DNA from: JADJWR01 sp964509545
GTDB taxonomy: Bacteria > Pseudomonadota > Gammaproteobacteria > Burkholderiales > Burkholderiaceae_F
NCBI GenBank assembly: GCA_964509545.1
Contig: CAZDXQ010000027.1
Coordinates: 1-47,785 of the forward strand
Length of the DNA: 47,785 bases
Reading direction: 5' to 3'
Shown here: positions 16,003 to 24,779 of the stretch, piece by piece
Layout of the letters: each line of letters starts with the position of its first letter
How positions within the stretch are numbered: position 1 is the first letter of the stretch
Translations under genes and position numbers: made by a program
The notes under the pieces: model-generated
The model's input: the letters and a program-made list of their open reading frames with translations, nothing else
What the model was told of the DNA's origin: nothing
Database searches by the model: none

Positions 16003-18897
16003 ATGGCTGACGCCGACAAGACGTCCAAAGGCAAGCCGGCTGCCGATCCGGCAAGCCGGAAATACCCGCTGAACCTGCCCGATACGCCGTTCCCGATGCG
16101 CGGCGACCTGCCCAGGCGCGAGCCTGGCTGGGTGGCGGACTGGGACAGGCGCGGCGTCTATGGCGCAATTCGTGCTGCCCGCAAGGGGGCGCCGAAATTC
16201 ATCCTGCACGATGGCCCGCCGTATGCGAACCGCGAGATCCACCTCGGCACGGCGGTTAACAAGATCCTGAAGGACATCGTCGTCAAGACCCGTTCGATGG
16301 CCGGCTTCGACGCCGTGTATGTGCCGGGCTGGGACTGCCACGGCATGCCGATCGAGATCCATATCGAGAAGAAGTTCGGCAAGAACCTGCCCCGCGCCGA
16401 AGTGCAGGCGAAGGCGCGCGCGCACGCGGCCGAGCAGATCGGGCTGCAGATGGCCGGCTTCAAGAGGCTCGGCGTGCTTGGCGACTGGAGCAACCCATAC
16501 AAGACGATGACCTTCAAGGCCGAAGCCGACGAGATCCGCACGCTCGGAAGGATGATGGAGCGCGGCTTCGTCTACCGGGGGCTTAAGCCGGTGAACTGGT
16601 GTTTCGACTGCAACTCGGCGCTGGCCGAGGCCGAGGTCGAATACATCGACAAGAAGACGCCGGCGATCGACGTCGCCTTTGCGCTTGCCCGCGGCGAGGA
16701 GCAGCGCGTGGCCGCGGCCTTCGGCGTGGCGGCGCTGGGTAAGCCCACCTATACCGCGATCTGGACCACGACGCCGTGGACGATCCCCGCCAACCAGGCG
16801 CTGAACTTCCACCCGGAGTTCACCTACGCGCTGGTCGATTGCGGCGACCGCCTGCTGATCCTGGCCGAGTCGCTGGTCGACTCCTGCCTGCAGCGCTATG
16901 GCCTGAAGGGCCGTGTCACCGCCACCTGCGCCGGCGCCGCGCTCGAGCGACTGCGCTTCCGCCACCCGCTGGCCGGCCTCGATAAGGGCTACGAACGCGA
17001 CGCTCCGGTCTACCTCGGCACCTATGTGACCGCGGATGCCGGCACCGGCGTCGTCCACTCGGCGCCGGCCTACGGCGTCGAGGATTTCGATTCGTGCAAG
17101 TCGTACGGCATGGCCAATGACGAGATCCTCAACCCGGTGCAGGGCGATGGGCAGTACGCGGCGAACTTCCCGCTGTTCGGCGGACAGAAGATCTGGGACG
17201 CCAACCCCAGGATCGTCGATGCACTGCGCGTGGCCGGCAATCTTCTGCACGCCGAGCAGCAGGCGCACAGCTACATGCACTGCTGGCGGCACAAGACGCC
17301 GCTGATCTATCGCGCCGCCTCGCAGTGGTTCGTGCGCATGGACGGCGCCACGCGCGAGACCGCCGGCGCGATGCAGCGCGAGACCGTGGGCGAAACGCTG
17401 CGCCAGACCGCGCTGCACGCAATCGAGGCCACCGCGTTCTACCCGGCATGGGGAAAGGCACGGTTGCACGGAATGATCGCCAACCGCCCCGACTGGTGCA
17501 TCTCGCGCCAGCGCAACTGGGGTGTGCCGCTGCCGTTTTTCACGCACAAGGCGACCGGCGAACTGCATCCGCGCACGCTGGAACTGCTCGAGGCTGCGGC
17601 GCAGAAGGTCGAGGCCGGCGGCGTCGAGGCGTGGAGCCGCGCCACGGCAGCCGACTTCCTGCCGCCTGCGGAGGCGGCTGACTACGACAAGATCAATGAC
17701 ATCCTCGACGTCTGGTTCGATTCCGGCTCGACGCACCGCACGGTGATGCGTGGCTCGCACGCGGCCGAACTCGCCTACCCCGCCGACCTTTACCTGGAAG
17801 GCTCGGACCAGCACCGCGGCTGGTTCCATTCCTCGCTGCTGATCGGCGCGGCAATCGATGGCCGCGCGCCCTACAAGGGGCTGCTGACGCACGGCTTCGT
17901 CGTCGACGCGCAGGGTCGAAAGATGAGCAAGTCGCTCGGCAATGGCATCGATCCGGTCGAACTCGCCGAGAAGATCGGCGCCGAGATCATGAGGCTGTGG
18001 GTGGCGGCGACCGATTATTCGGGCGAGATGTCGATCGGCGACGAGATCCTCAAGCGCGTCGTCGAGAGCTACCGCCGCATCCGCAACACGCTGCGCTTCC
18101 TGCTCGCCAATACCAGCGACTTCGATCCTGCCCGGCACGCGGTGCAGGTTGAGAAGATGCTGGAGATCGACCGCTACGCGCTGGCGCTCACCGCCCAGAT
18201 GCAGGCCGAAGTGCTGGACTCGTGCCAGCGCTACGAGTTCCACCCGGTGATCGCGCGGCTGCAGACCTTCTGCTCGGAGGATCTCGGCGCGTTCTACCTC
18301 GACATCCTGAAGGACCGGCTATACACCACCGCCGCCGACTCGCACGCCCGCCGCTCGGCGCAGACGGCGCTGTGGCACGTCACGGCCAGCCTCTTGCGGC
18401 TGATGGCGCCGTATCTGAGCTTCACCGCCGAGGAGGCGTTCGCGGTGTTTTCGCCCAATGCCGCCGGCACGATCTTCACCGAGGTCTATCACGAGCTGCC
18501 CGGCGTGGCCGGCCACGAGGCGCTGCTGGAAAAATGGAGCCGCATCCGCGCCGTGCGCGCCGATGTGCTCAAGGCGATCGAGGCGCAGCGCGAGGCCGGC
18601 AAGATCGGCTCGTCGCTGCAGGCGGAGCTCGATCTGAGCCTTTCCGGCGACCGGCACGCGCTACTCGCCACGCTCGGAAACGACCTGCGCTTCGTGACGA
18701 TCACCAGCCGGGCGACGCTGCATCGGGTGGCCGGCGAGGCCGACGAGAAGATCGTGGTCACGCCGTCGCCGCACGCCAAGTGCGACCGCTGCTGGCACTG
18801 GCGCGCCGACGTCGGCCGCGATCCAGCCCACCCGACGATCTGCGGCCGCTGCGTGGACAACCTGTTCGGCGCGGGCGAAGCGCGGGCCGCCGCCTGA
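16003..18897 (+). CDS. ileS: Isoleucyl-tRNA synthetase with altered HIGH motif (HLGT)
   Basis: Charges tRNA-Ile. 964 residues, full length. Class I catalytic core with the signature at residues 80-83 reading HLGT instead of HIGH (context PPYANREIHLGTAVNK). Other features are normal: GWDCHGMPIE, the editing (CP1) domain with TIPANQAL and the YGVEDFDSC region, KMSKS at 640-644, WFDSGSTH, and a C-terminal zinc finger with C927, C930, C947 and C950. The zinc-finger and overall type indicate bacterial type 1 IleRS rather than the eukaryote-like, mupirocin-resistant type 2. A strong AAGGAG precedes the ATG. Its stop overlaps the lspA start (TGATG). The HLGT change is real in the given sequence, with all bases unambiguous. 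Confidence 0.96.
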   Translation: MADADKTSKGKPAADPASRKYPLNLPDTPFPMRGDLPRREPGWVADWDRRGVYGAIRAARKGAPKFILHDGPPYANREIHLGTAVNKILKDIVVKTRSMAGFDAVYVPGWDCHGMPIEIHIEKKFGKNLPRAEVQAKARAHAAEQIGLQMAGFKRLGVLGDWSNPYKTMTFKAEADEIRTLGRMMERGFVYRGLKPVNWCFDCNSALAEAEVEYIDKKTPAIDVAFALARGEEQRVAAAFGVAALGKPTYTAIWTTTPWTIPANQALNFHPEFTYALVDCGDRLLILAESLVDSCLQRYGLKGRVTATCAGAALERLRFRHPLAGLDKGYERDAPVYLGTYVTADAGTGVVHSAPAYGVEDFDSCKSYGMANDEILNPVQGDGQYAANFPLFGGQKIWDANPRIVDALRVAGNLLHAEQQAHSYMHCWRHKTPLIYRAASQWFVRMDGATRETAGAMQRETVGETLRQTALHAIEATAFYPAWGKARLHGMIANRPDWCISRQRNWGVPLPFFTHKATGELHPRTLELLEAAAQKVEAGGVEAWSRATAADFLPPAEAADYDKINDILDVWFDSGSTHRTVMRGSHAAELAYPADLYLEGSDQHRGWFHSSLLIGAAIDGRAPYKGLLTHGFVVDAQGRKMSKSLGNGIDPVELAEKIGAEIMRLWVAATDYSGEMSIGDEILKRVVESYRRIRNTLRFLLANTSDFDPARHAVQVEKMLEIDRYALALTAQMQAEVLDSCQRYEFHPVIARLQTFCSEDLGAFYLDILKDRLYTTAADSHARRSAQTALWHVTASLLRLMAPYLSFTAEEAFAVFSPNAAGTIFTEVYHELPGVAGHEALLEKWSRIRAVRADVLKAIEAQREAGKIGSSLQAELDLSLSGDRHALLATLGNDLRFVTITSRATLHRVAGEADEKIVVTPSPHAKCDRCWHWRADVGRDPAHPTICGRCVDNLFGAGEARAAA

Positions 18898-19397
18898 TGG
18901 CCTTCGCGCAGGAAAAAGGCTGGCCGCAGAAGCTGGCGCCATGGCTGGCGCTGGCCGCGGCGATCGTGGCGCTCGACCAGATCGCCAAGATCACCATCGA
19001 GCGGCTGTTCGACTACGGCGACGTTCACCCGGTCACCGGTTTCTTCAATCTCGTGCTCACCTACAACAAGGGCGCAGCGTTCTCCTTCCTCGCCTCGGCC
19101 TCCGGTTGGCAGAAGCAGTTCCTCACCGCCATCGGCATCGTCGCCTCGCTGTTCATCGTTTATCTGCTGGCGCGGCACGGCACCCAGAAGCTGTTCTCGC
19201 TGGCGTTGGCCCTGATCCTCGGCGGCGCCATCGGCAACGTGATCGATCGCCTTGCTCACGGGCATGTGATCGACTTCCTGGACTTCCACTGGCGTGGCTG
19301 GCACTGGCCGGCGTTCAACGTCGCCGACTCGGCGATCGTCTGCGGCGCGGCGCTGCTCATCGTCGACGAACTGCTGCGCGTGCGCAGGGCCAGGTGA
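18897..19397 (+). CDS. lspA: Lipoprotein signal peptidase LspA
   Basis: Inner-membrane aspartyl protease (signal peptidase II) that cleaves prolipoprotein signal peptides after lipidation. 166 residues with four membrane segments. Catalytic aspartates are in NVIDRLAHGHVIDFLDF and FNVADSAIV. VALDQIAKITI and the TYNKGAAFSFLA loop are conserved. Its ATG overlaps the ileS stop and its stop overlaps the next gene's GTG, so it sits inside a run of coupled genes. Confidence 0.97.
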   Translation: MAFAQEKGWPQKLAPWLALAAAIVALDQIAKITIERLFDYGDVHPVTGFFNLVLTYNKGAAFSFLASASGWQKQFLTAIGIVASLFIVYLLARHGTQKLFSLALALILGGAIGNVIDRLAHGHVIDFLDFHWRGWHWPAFNVADSAIVCGAALLIVDELLRVRRAR

Positions 19398-20161
19398 CGA
19401 CGGTCTGGGACTATTCGGGGCTGATCGCCGCCGCTTACGACCGGTACTTCGGCGCCGAGCCGTTCTGGGACCAGGCGTTCTACCAAAGTCGGCTGCGCAC
19501 CAACAGCGGCCGCGCGCTCGAAGTGGCCTGCGGCACCGGACGGCTGCTGCTGCCGCTTCTGCGCGACGGCCTCGAAGTGGAAGGGCTCGACACCTCGCGC
19601 GACATGCTCGACCGGCTGCGCGCCAAGGCGCGGGCGATGAACCTCGCGCCGGTGCTGCACGAGGCGCCGATGCAGGACTTCGACCTGCCGGGCCGCTACC
19701 GCACCGTGTTCGTGCCGGCGGGTTCCTTCGGCATCCTCGTCGAGCCGGACGAGGTCCGCGCCGCGCTCGTCTGCTTCCTGCGCGCCCTCGAACCGGGCGG
19801 CGAGGCGCTCATTCCCGTCAGCGAGGCCAGCGCGCAAGATGCGCCGATCCTCGACTGGCGCGAGCGCCGCAACGTCCACGTACCGGAATACGACGCGCAG
19901 GTCGTCGCCCACGAGCGCACTGCCTACGAGGACGACGGCCGCATCCAGCGCTGGTTCGTGCGCTACACGGTCGATCGACCCGGCAGGCCGCAGGAGGTCT
20001 TCTTCCGCGAGCACCGGCTGCGCCATTACCACGACGACGAGTTCCGCGCCCTGCTCGCCGAGGCCGGCTTCGGCGGCATCTCGATGCGCCGTGGATATAC
20101 TGAGGCGGAGTCGTGCGATCCCGACGACAACCTCGTCTTCTCCGCCCGCCGACCGCGATGA
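19394..20161 (+). CDS. Class I SAM-dependent methyltransferase, target unknown
   Basis: Protein of 255 residues. The SAM-binding motif I is ALEVACGTGRLLLPLL, followed by VEGLDTSRDMLDRLRAKA (acidic residue after the second strand) and a FVPAGSFGIL segment. Typical class I methyltransferase fold; the substrate cannot be read from the sequence. The GTG at 19394 overlaps the lspA stop (GTGA) and its TGA overlaps the coaBC ATG, so it is part of the ileS-lspA-coaBC run. Coupling suggests co-expression, not a shared pathway. The gene has normal base composition for its surroundings. Confidence 0.85.
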   Translation: MTTVWDYSGLIAAAYDRYFGAEPFWDQAFYQSRLRTNSGRALEVACGTGRLLLPLLRDGLEVEGLDTSRDMLDRLRAKARAMNLAPVLHEAPMQDFDLPGRYRTVFVPAGSFGILVEPDEVRAALVCFLRALEPGGEALIPVSEASAQDAPILDWRERRNVHVPEYDAQVVAHERTAYEDDGRIQRWFVRYTVDRPGRPQEVFFREHRLRHYHDDEFRALLAEAGFGGISMRRGYTEAESCDPDDNLVFSARRPR

Positions 20162-21366
20162 ACCTGCAGGGCAAGCGTCTCGTCATCGGCATGACCGGCG
20201 GCATCGCCGCCTACAAGACCTGCGAACTGGTGCGCCGCCTGCAGGACGAAGGCGCCAGCATCCGCGTGGTGATGACGAAATCGGCGCAGGAGTTCGTCAC
20301 CGCCACCACGATGCAGGCGTTGAGCGGCCAGCCGGTGGCCACCGACCCGTGGGGCGCCGAGGGCGCGCGCGTGGCCAATGCGATGCCGCACATCGACCTG
20401 TCGCGCGACGCCGACGCGCTGCTGGTCGCCCCGTGCACGGCGAACTTCATCGCCAAGCTTGCCCACGGTCTGGCCGACGATCTGCTGTCGACGCTGGCGC
20501 TGGCGCGACGCCTTGCGCCGCCCTGCCCGCTGCTGGTGGCGCCGGCGATGAACGTCGAGATGTGGAACAGCCCGGCGACGCAGCGCAACATCGCCACGAT
20601 CCGTGCCGACGGCGTCGAGATCCTCGGCCCGGCCAGCGGCAGCCAGGCCTGCGGCGAGACCGGCGCCGGCCGCATGCTCGAGCCGCACGAGCTGCTGGAG
20701 GACCTGATCGCCTTCTTCCAGCCGAAGCGGCTGGCCGGCCGACGCGTGCTGATCACCGCCGGACCGACCTTTGAACCGATCGACCCGGTGCGCGGCATCA
20801 CCAACCTGTCCTCTGGCAAGATGGGATTCGCGCTGGCGCGCGCTGCGCGCGAAGCCGGCGCCAAGGTCACGCTGATCGCCGGGCCAAGCAGCCTGGCCAC
20901 GCCGCGCGGTGTGCGCCGCATCGACGTCGTCACCGCCCGCGACATGTTCGACGCCGTGATGGGCTACGCCAACCGCGCCGAGGTGTTTATCGCCGTAGCC
21001 GCCGTCGCCGACTGGCGTGTGGCCAACGTCAGCACGCAGAAGCTTAAGAAGAATGCCGGCGCCACGCCGCCGACGCTGCGGTTCGAGGCCAACCCCGACA
21101 TTCTGGCGAGCGTCGCCGCCATGCCCGGCGCTCCGCTTTGCATCGGCTTTGCGGCGGAAAGCGAAGACGTCGTCGCCCATGCGCAGGCCAAGCGGGCTGC
21201 CAAGGGCATCGCCATGATCGTCGCCAACCAGGCGCAGGACGCGCTGGCCAGCGACGAAGCCGAACTGCACCTGATCGACGCGGCGGGCGTCAGCACGCTG
21301 CCGCGCGCGCCGAAGCTGGCGCAGGCGCGCGAAATCGTCGCCACCATCTCGCGGCGGCTCGGCTGA
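20158..21366 (+). CDS. coaBC: Phosphopantothenoylcysteine decarboxylase/synthase CoaBC
   Basis: Bifunctional enzyme of coenzyme A synthesis. 402 residues from MNLQGKRLVIGMTGGIAAYKT. The N-terminal CoaC flavoprotein domain shows the His motif (MPHIDLSRDADALLVAP), ANFIAKLAHGLADDLL, APAMNVEMW and the catalytic Cys region SGSQACGETGAGRM. The C-terminal CoaB domain shows RRVLITAGPTFEPIDPVR and NLSSGKMGFALARAA for CTP-dependent ligation of cysteine. The start overlaps the preceding methyltransferase stop. In many proteobacteria coaBC is next to dut, as here with one small gene between. Confidence 0.97.
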   Translation: MNLQGKRLVIGMTGGIAAYKTCELVRRLQDEGASIRVVMTKSAQEFVTATTMQALSGQPVATDPWGAEGARVANAMPHIDLSRDADALLVAPCTANFIAKLAHGLADDLLSTLALARRLAPPCPLLVAPAMNVEMWNSPATQRNIATIRADGVEILGPASGSQACGETGAGRMLEPHELLEDLIAFFQPKRLAGRRVLITAGPTFEPIDPVRGITNLSSGKMGFALARAAREAGAKVTLIAGPSSLATPRGVRRIDVVTARDMFDAVMGYANRAEVFIAVAAVADWRVANVSTQKLKKNAGATPPTLRFEANPDILASVAAMPGAPLCIGFAAESEDVVAHAQAKRAAKGIAMIVANQAQDALASDEAELHLIDAAGVSTLPRAPKLAQAREIVATISRRLG

Positions 21367-21374
21367 GTATCACG

Positions 21375-21821
21375 ATGATCGATTCGCGCGAACCCCCGAA
21401 CGGCGATTTCGTTGCCTTCGTCGAGAAGATCGAGCGCGAGCAGCTGGCCCGCGCATTGCAGACAAACAAACCGGCGCTGGCCACTGCGGGCACAACAGCC
21501 GCCGAGGGCGATGCAAAGAACCGCGCGCTTACGGCGACGGAGGCGCAGCGCGTGCTCGATGCGTTGAAGTCACAGGCCAGGCAGGGCAAGGCTCCGCTCG
21601 GCGCGATGGTCGGCGTATTCCTCGGCGCAGCGCTGATCGCCTTCGGCCTGCTCGCCGAAGGCGGCATCATTCTCGTCGTCGTCGGCGCGGCCCTGCTCTG
21701 GCACAGCCTGCGCAGGCTGCGCGCCGCCTCCGCCGCCGCGATGTCCGGCACGGCCGCGCAGCAGGTCGACCTCGTCTTCGGCGAGGAACCGTCGAAGGCT
21801 TCACGAAAGCGCGGCAGATGA
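21375..21821 (+). CDS. Small membrane protein of unknown function
   Basis: Protein of 148 residues, unrecognised. The first 75 residues are soluble and charged (MIDSREPPNGDFVAFVEKIEREQLARAL...), then a hydrophobic hairpin of two membrane segments (MVGVFLGAALIAFGLLAE and IILVVVGAALLWHSL) and a basic tail ending KASRKRGR. The short hinge between the two segments fits a membrane hairpin with both ends in the cytoplasm. It lies 8 bases after coaBC and overlaps the dut start by ATGA. The position between coaBC and dut suggests co-expression; function is unknown. Confidence 0.7.
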   Translation: MIDSREPPNGDFVAFVEKIEREQLARALQTNKPALATAGTTAAEGDAKNRALTATEAQRVLDALKSQARQGKAPLGAMVGVFLGAALIAFGLLAEGGIILVVVGAALLWHSLRRLRAASAAAMSGTAAQQVDLVFGEEPSKASRKRGR

Positions 21822-22264
21822 AGCTCGACATCAGGATCCTCGATCCGCGGCTGCGCAGCCAGCCACCGCACTACGCCACCGCGGGCAGCGCCGGGCTCGA
21901 CCTGCGCGCCTGTATCGACGCGCCGGTGACGCTGTACCCGGGCGAGGCGCAACTGCTGCCCTCCGGGATCGCCATTCACCTGGAGGACGCCGGCTATGCG
22001 GCGCTCGTCCTGCCGCGCTCCGGCCTCGGCCACAGGCACGGCATCGTGCTCGGCAACCTCGTCGGCCTGATCGACTCCGACTACCAGGGACAGGTGATGG
22101 TGTCCTGCTGGAATCGCGGCAACGAGCCGTTCACCGTGCAGCCCATGGAGCGGATCGCGCAGATGGTGGTCGTGCCGGTCCTTCAGGTGCAGCTGAACGT
22201 CGTCGACGAATTCCGCGAGAGCCACCGCGGCGCCGGCGGCTTCGGCTCAACCGGCAGGCGTTGA
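21818..22264 (+). CDS. dut: Deoxyuridine triphosphatase Dut
   Basis: Hydrolyses dUTP to dUMP, keeping uracil out of DNA. 148 residues, homotrimeric family. Motifs: GSAGLDLRA (1), PRSGLGHRHGI (2), GNLVGLIDSDYQGQVMVS (3), RIAQMVVVPV (4) and RGAGGFGSTG (5), the P-loop-like tail. The ATG overlaps the previous stop (ATGA) and its TGA overlaps the next ATG, so translation is coupled on both sides. Confidence 0.97.
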   Translation: MKLDIRILDPRLRSQPPHYATAGSAGLDLRACIDAPVTLYPGEAQLLPSGIAIHLEDAGYAALVLPRSGLGHRHGIVLGNLVGLIDSDYQGQVMVSCWNRGNEPFTVQPMERIAQMVVVPVLQVQLNVVDEFRESHRGAGGFGSTGRR

Positions 22265-22854
22265 TGCTGCAGCGGCTTGCGCGCGGGCTGCTGCGCGCTT
22301 GCGGCTGGCGTGTCGAGTTCGACGGCCTGCCGGGGCCGCGCGGCATCATCATCGTCTACCCGCACACGTCGAACTGGGACTTCGTCATCGGCCTGCTTGC
22401 CAAGTGGGCTATCGGCGTGCCGCTGCGCTTCGTCGGCAAGGAGTCGCTGTTCCGCGGCGTCACGGGGGCGACGCTCGGTCGGCTGATGCGGCTGTGGGGC
22501 GGCCGTCCGGTCGACCGGCACAGGGCCAGCGGCGCCGTCGAGCAACTCGCGCAGCTGATGCAAAGCGAGCCGTGGTTCTGGCTGGCGCTGTCGCCGGAAG
22601 GCACACGCAAGTTCCAGGACCATCTGCGCTCGGGCTTTTACCACCTCGCGCTGGCGATGCAGGTGCCGGTTGGTCTGGCCTTCATCGACTACGGGCGACG
22701 GTCCGTCGGCGTGCGCGACTACGTGCGGATGAGCGGCGATGTCGCGGCCGACCTGAACCTTCTGCGCCGCTACTACGCCGACAAGCGCGGCCTGCATCCG
22801 CACAAGGCGGCCACCATCGCCTTTCGCACCTCGCGCACGGGAGACCGCGTGTGA
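22264..22854 (+). CDS. PlsC-like 1-acyl-sn-glycerol-3-phosphate acyltransferase
   Basis: Protein of 196 residues with the acyltransferase HX4D motif HTSNWD and the PEGTR motif (LSPEGTRKF), which identify the PlsC/LPLAT family. It lacks long N-terminal membrane helices, similar to short, membrane-associated homologues. The substrate is not established; lysophosphatidate or lipid A type acceptors are possible. It closes the ileS-to-dut run; TGA of dut overlaps its ATG. Confidence 0.85.
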   Translation: MLQRLARGLLRACGWRVEFDGLPGPRGIIIVYPHTSNWDFVIGLLAKWAIGVPLRFVGKESLFRGVTGATLGRLMRLWGGRPVDRHRASGAVEQLAQLMQSEPWFWLALSPEGTRKFQDHLRSGFYHLALAMQVPVGLAFIDYGRRSVGVRDYVRMSGDVAADLNLLRRYYADKRGLHPHKAATIAFRTSRTGDRV

Positions 22855-23111
22855 AAACGACGACCCTGCCCGACGTGTCGCTGCCGAGGCAGCGCAGGAT
22901 TTGCGCCGCATCGCACGCCGGCGAATGGCCGAGTCGGGCGCGACAGGCCGATCGCCGACAGTCGACGGCCAATCGACTTCTACGCCGGTCGCAGTTCAGA
23001 ACTGATCGGCGCCATTGCGCCTGTCGCCGCCCGCAGAAAAAAGAAACGGCGACGCATCGCGCCGCCGTCGCCTCGAACCGGGTCCGATCGTGGGCCGGTC
23101 GCAGTCGGCCA
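22855..23111. other. Intergenic region between acyltransferase and flavoprotein genes
   Basis: This 257-base convergent gap has no convincing gene. It contains scattered GGCCGA-like words (for example near 22925 and 22948) that resemble degenerate intergenic elements. No T-run terminator is visible for either gene. Confidence 0.3.
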
Positions 23112-24410
23112 TCAGCCGAGCATGTCGGCCCAGACGGTCTGCGCCCAGCTCCAGGCGTACTGACCCTCGAACACCCACTGTGCGCGGTCCGGCCCGGAGA
23201 CGCCGCTGGCACCGGTGACGACTTCCATCGTCTTCTTCTCGGGCACCCAGCGATGCACGCTGGCAACATGGATCGCATTCTTGTCGTCGATAAAGCTGTA
23301 GCAGGTGTTGGCCATCATCGGCGGCACCGGGGCGCGGCCGTTCATCAGCTCGACGATCGCCGCGGCGGCGGCCTTGCCGTGCTGGTTGGCCATGTGGCCG
23401 GACTTCGGCATCAGCGGCGCCGACAGCGTCGCGTCGCCGAGCACGTGCACCCCGGGCACCTTGATCGACTCCAACGTCATCCAGTTGACTTCGCACCAGC
23501 GGTTGTTGGCGGTGATCAGCCCGGCATCGCGGGCGATGTTGGCGGCGCGCTGCGGCGGAATGAAATTCAGCACGTCGCCCTTGATGCGGTCACCCAGAGT
23601 GGATAGGAAGGTTCGGCCTTTGACGTTGACTTCATTGATCGCCACGTTCGGCCGGTACTCGACGATGCCCGCGTAGTCCTCCTTCCAAACGCGAGTGAAT
23701 AGCGGCCCCTTGGAGGTAACCTGCGGGTTGGCATCGACGACGATCAGCTTGCTCTTCGGCTTGCGCGTTTTCAGGTAGTGGGCGATCTGGCAGGTCCGCT
23801 CGTACGGTCCGGGCGGGCAGCGATAAGGCGCCAGCGGCACGCTCAGGACCACGGTGCCGCCGTCGGGCATCGCCTCGAGCTGGCGGCGCAACAGCACCGT
23901 CTGCGGCCCGGCTTTCCACGCATGGGGAATGACGTCGGCGTCCGCCGCGGTCATCCCGATGATGCCCTCGTACATGTACTCGGCGCTCGATTCGATGCCA
24001 GGCGAGACGACCAGCCGGTCGTACGGCAGGCTCGAACCGGAGGCGAGTCTGACCTGCTTCTTGCCGGCGTCGATCGCGGTGACCGTGTCGTGCACTACGT
24101 TGACGCCACGCGCGCGCAGACCGTCATAGCCCATCGTCAACTGCTCGATCGTGCGGCTGCCGCCCAGCACGAGGTTGGAGATCGGGCAGGAAATGAAGCT
24201 GCGGCTGGGTTCGACCAGGGTGACGTCGATCGCGCCTTCGGACCACAGCCGCAGGTACTTGGCCGCCGTGGCGCCGCCCCAGCCGCCGCCGACTACGACC
24301 ACCTTGCCCTTGGAGCCGCCCATCGTCGCGCACGCCCCCAGCGTGCCGACCGCGGCGCTGGCGGCGGTGAGTTTCAGAACGTCGCGCCGCGTGAAGTGCT
24401 TGCCCGTCAT
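23112..24410 (-). CDS. fccB: Flavocytochrome c sulfide dehydrogenase, flavoprotein subunit
   Basis: FAD-dependent oxidoreductase of 432 residues of the FccB/SoxF type, expected to oxidise sulfide to sulfur in the periplasm and pass electrons to a cytochrome. The N-terminus carries a twin-arginine signal (TRRDVLKLTAASAAVGTLGA). The FAD Rossmann motif is VVVVGGGWGGATAAKYL. A Cys in FISCPISNLVLGG corresponds to the one binding FAD covalently in Allochromatium FccB (from family knowledge). Further cysteines in YRCPPGPYERTC and NTCYSFI fit the redox-active pair region. The ATG follows a GGGAGG site. The cytochrome gene lies 13 bases upstream on the same strand. Confidence 0.88.
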   Translation of the reverse strand: MTGKHFTRRDVLKLTAASAAVGTLGACATMGGSKGKVVVVGGGWGGATAAKYLRLWSEGAIDVTLVEPSRSFISCPISNLVLGGSRTIEQLTMGYDGLRARGVNVVHDTVTAIDAGKKQVRLASGSSLPYDRLVVSPGIESSAEYMYEGIIGMTAADADVIPHAWKAGPQTVLLRRQLEAMPDGGTVVLSVPLAPYRCPPGPYERTCQIAHYLKTRKPKSKLIVVDANPQVTSKGPLFTRVWKEDYAGIVEYRPNVAINEVNVKGRTFLSTLGDRIKGDVLNFIPPQRAANIARDAGLITANNRWCEVNWMTLESIKVPGVHVLGDATLSAPLMPKSGHMANQHGKAAAAAIVELMNGRAPVPPMMANTCYSFIDDKNAIHVASVHRWVPEKKTMEVVTGASGVSGPDRAQWVFEGQYAWSWAQTVWADMLG

Positions 24411-24423
24411 CGTCGCCTCCCTT

Positions 24424-24750
24424 TCAGCGTGCCGCCGGCTGGCGCGAAAAATGCTCGGCCACCGCGTCGATCTGCGCATCGCTGTAGCCCTTGGCGATCT
24501 GGTGCATGATCGTCGCAGGCCGCTTGCCGTCACGGAACGCACGCATCGCCTCGGCCAGGCGCTCCTTGTTCACGCCGGCCAGGCTGGGCGTCGTTCCTTT
24601 GGATACCCCCGCAGTGCCATGGCAGTTGGCACAGTTGGCAGCGACGTAGCGGGCGCTGTTGGCGTCAACCTGCGCCAGCACCGGCACCGGGGCGACGGCC
24701 AGTACGGCGAGGCCCGCGGCAGCCCGGGCGACGATTCGTTTCGTTCGCAT
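24424..24750 (-). CDS. Small c-type cytochrome, FccA-like
   Basis: Protein of 108 residues with a signal peptide (MRTKRIVARAAAGLAVLAVAPVPVLAQ) and a single haem site CANCHG; the distal Met is likely in the ATIMHQIAKG segment. This is a class I monohaem cytochrome c, most likely the electron acceptor for the flavoprotein encoded 13 bases downstream. A GAGGAG ribosome site precedes the ATG. Many FccA proteins are dihaem; this one has only one CxxCH motif. Confidence 0.85.
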   Translation of the reverse strand: MRTKRIVARAAAGLAVLAVAPVPVLAQVDANSARYVAANCANCHGTAGVSKGTTPSLAGVNKERLAEAMRAFRDGKRPATIMHQIAKGYSDAQIDAVAEHFSRQPAAR

Positions 24751-24779
24751 CTGTGTCTCCTCCTCTACACGGGGGCAAG

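Noticed and set aside
16000..18243. Minus-strand open frame of 747 codons opposite ileS
   Set aside because: It mirrors the codon structure of ileS in a GC-rich genome (His/Arg/Asp-rich, no domain) and no ribosome site or family feature supports it.
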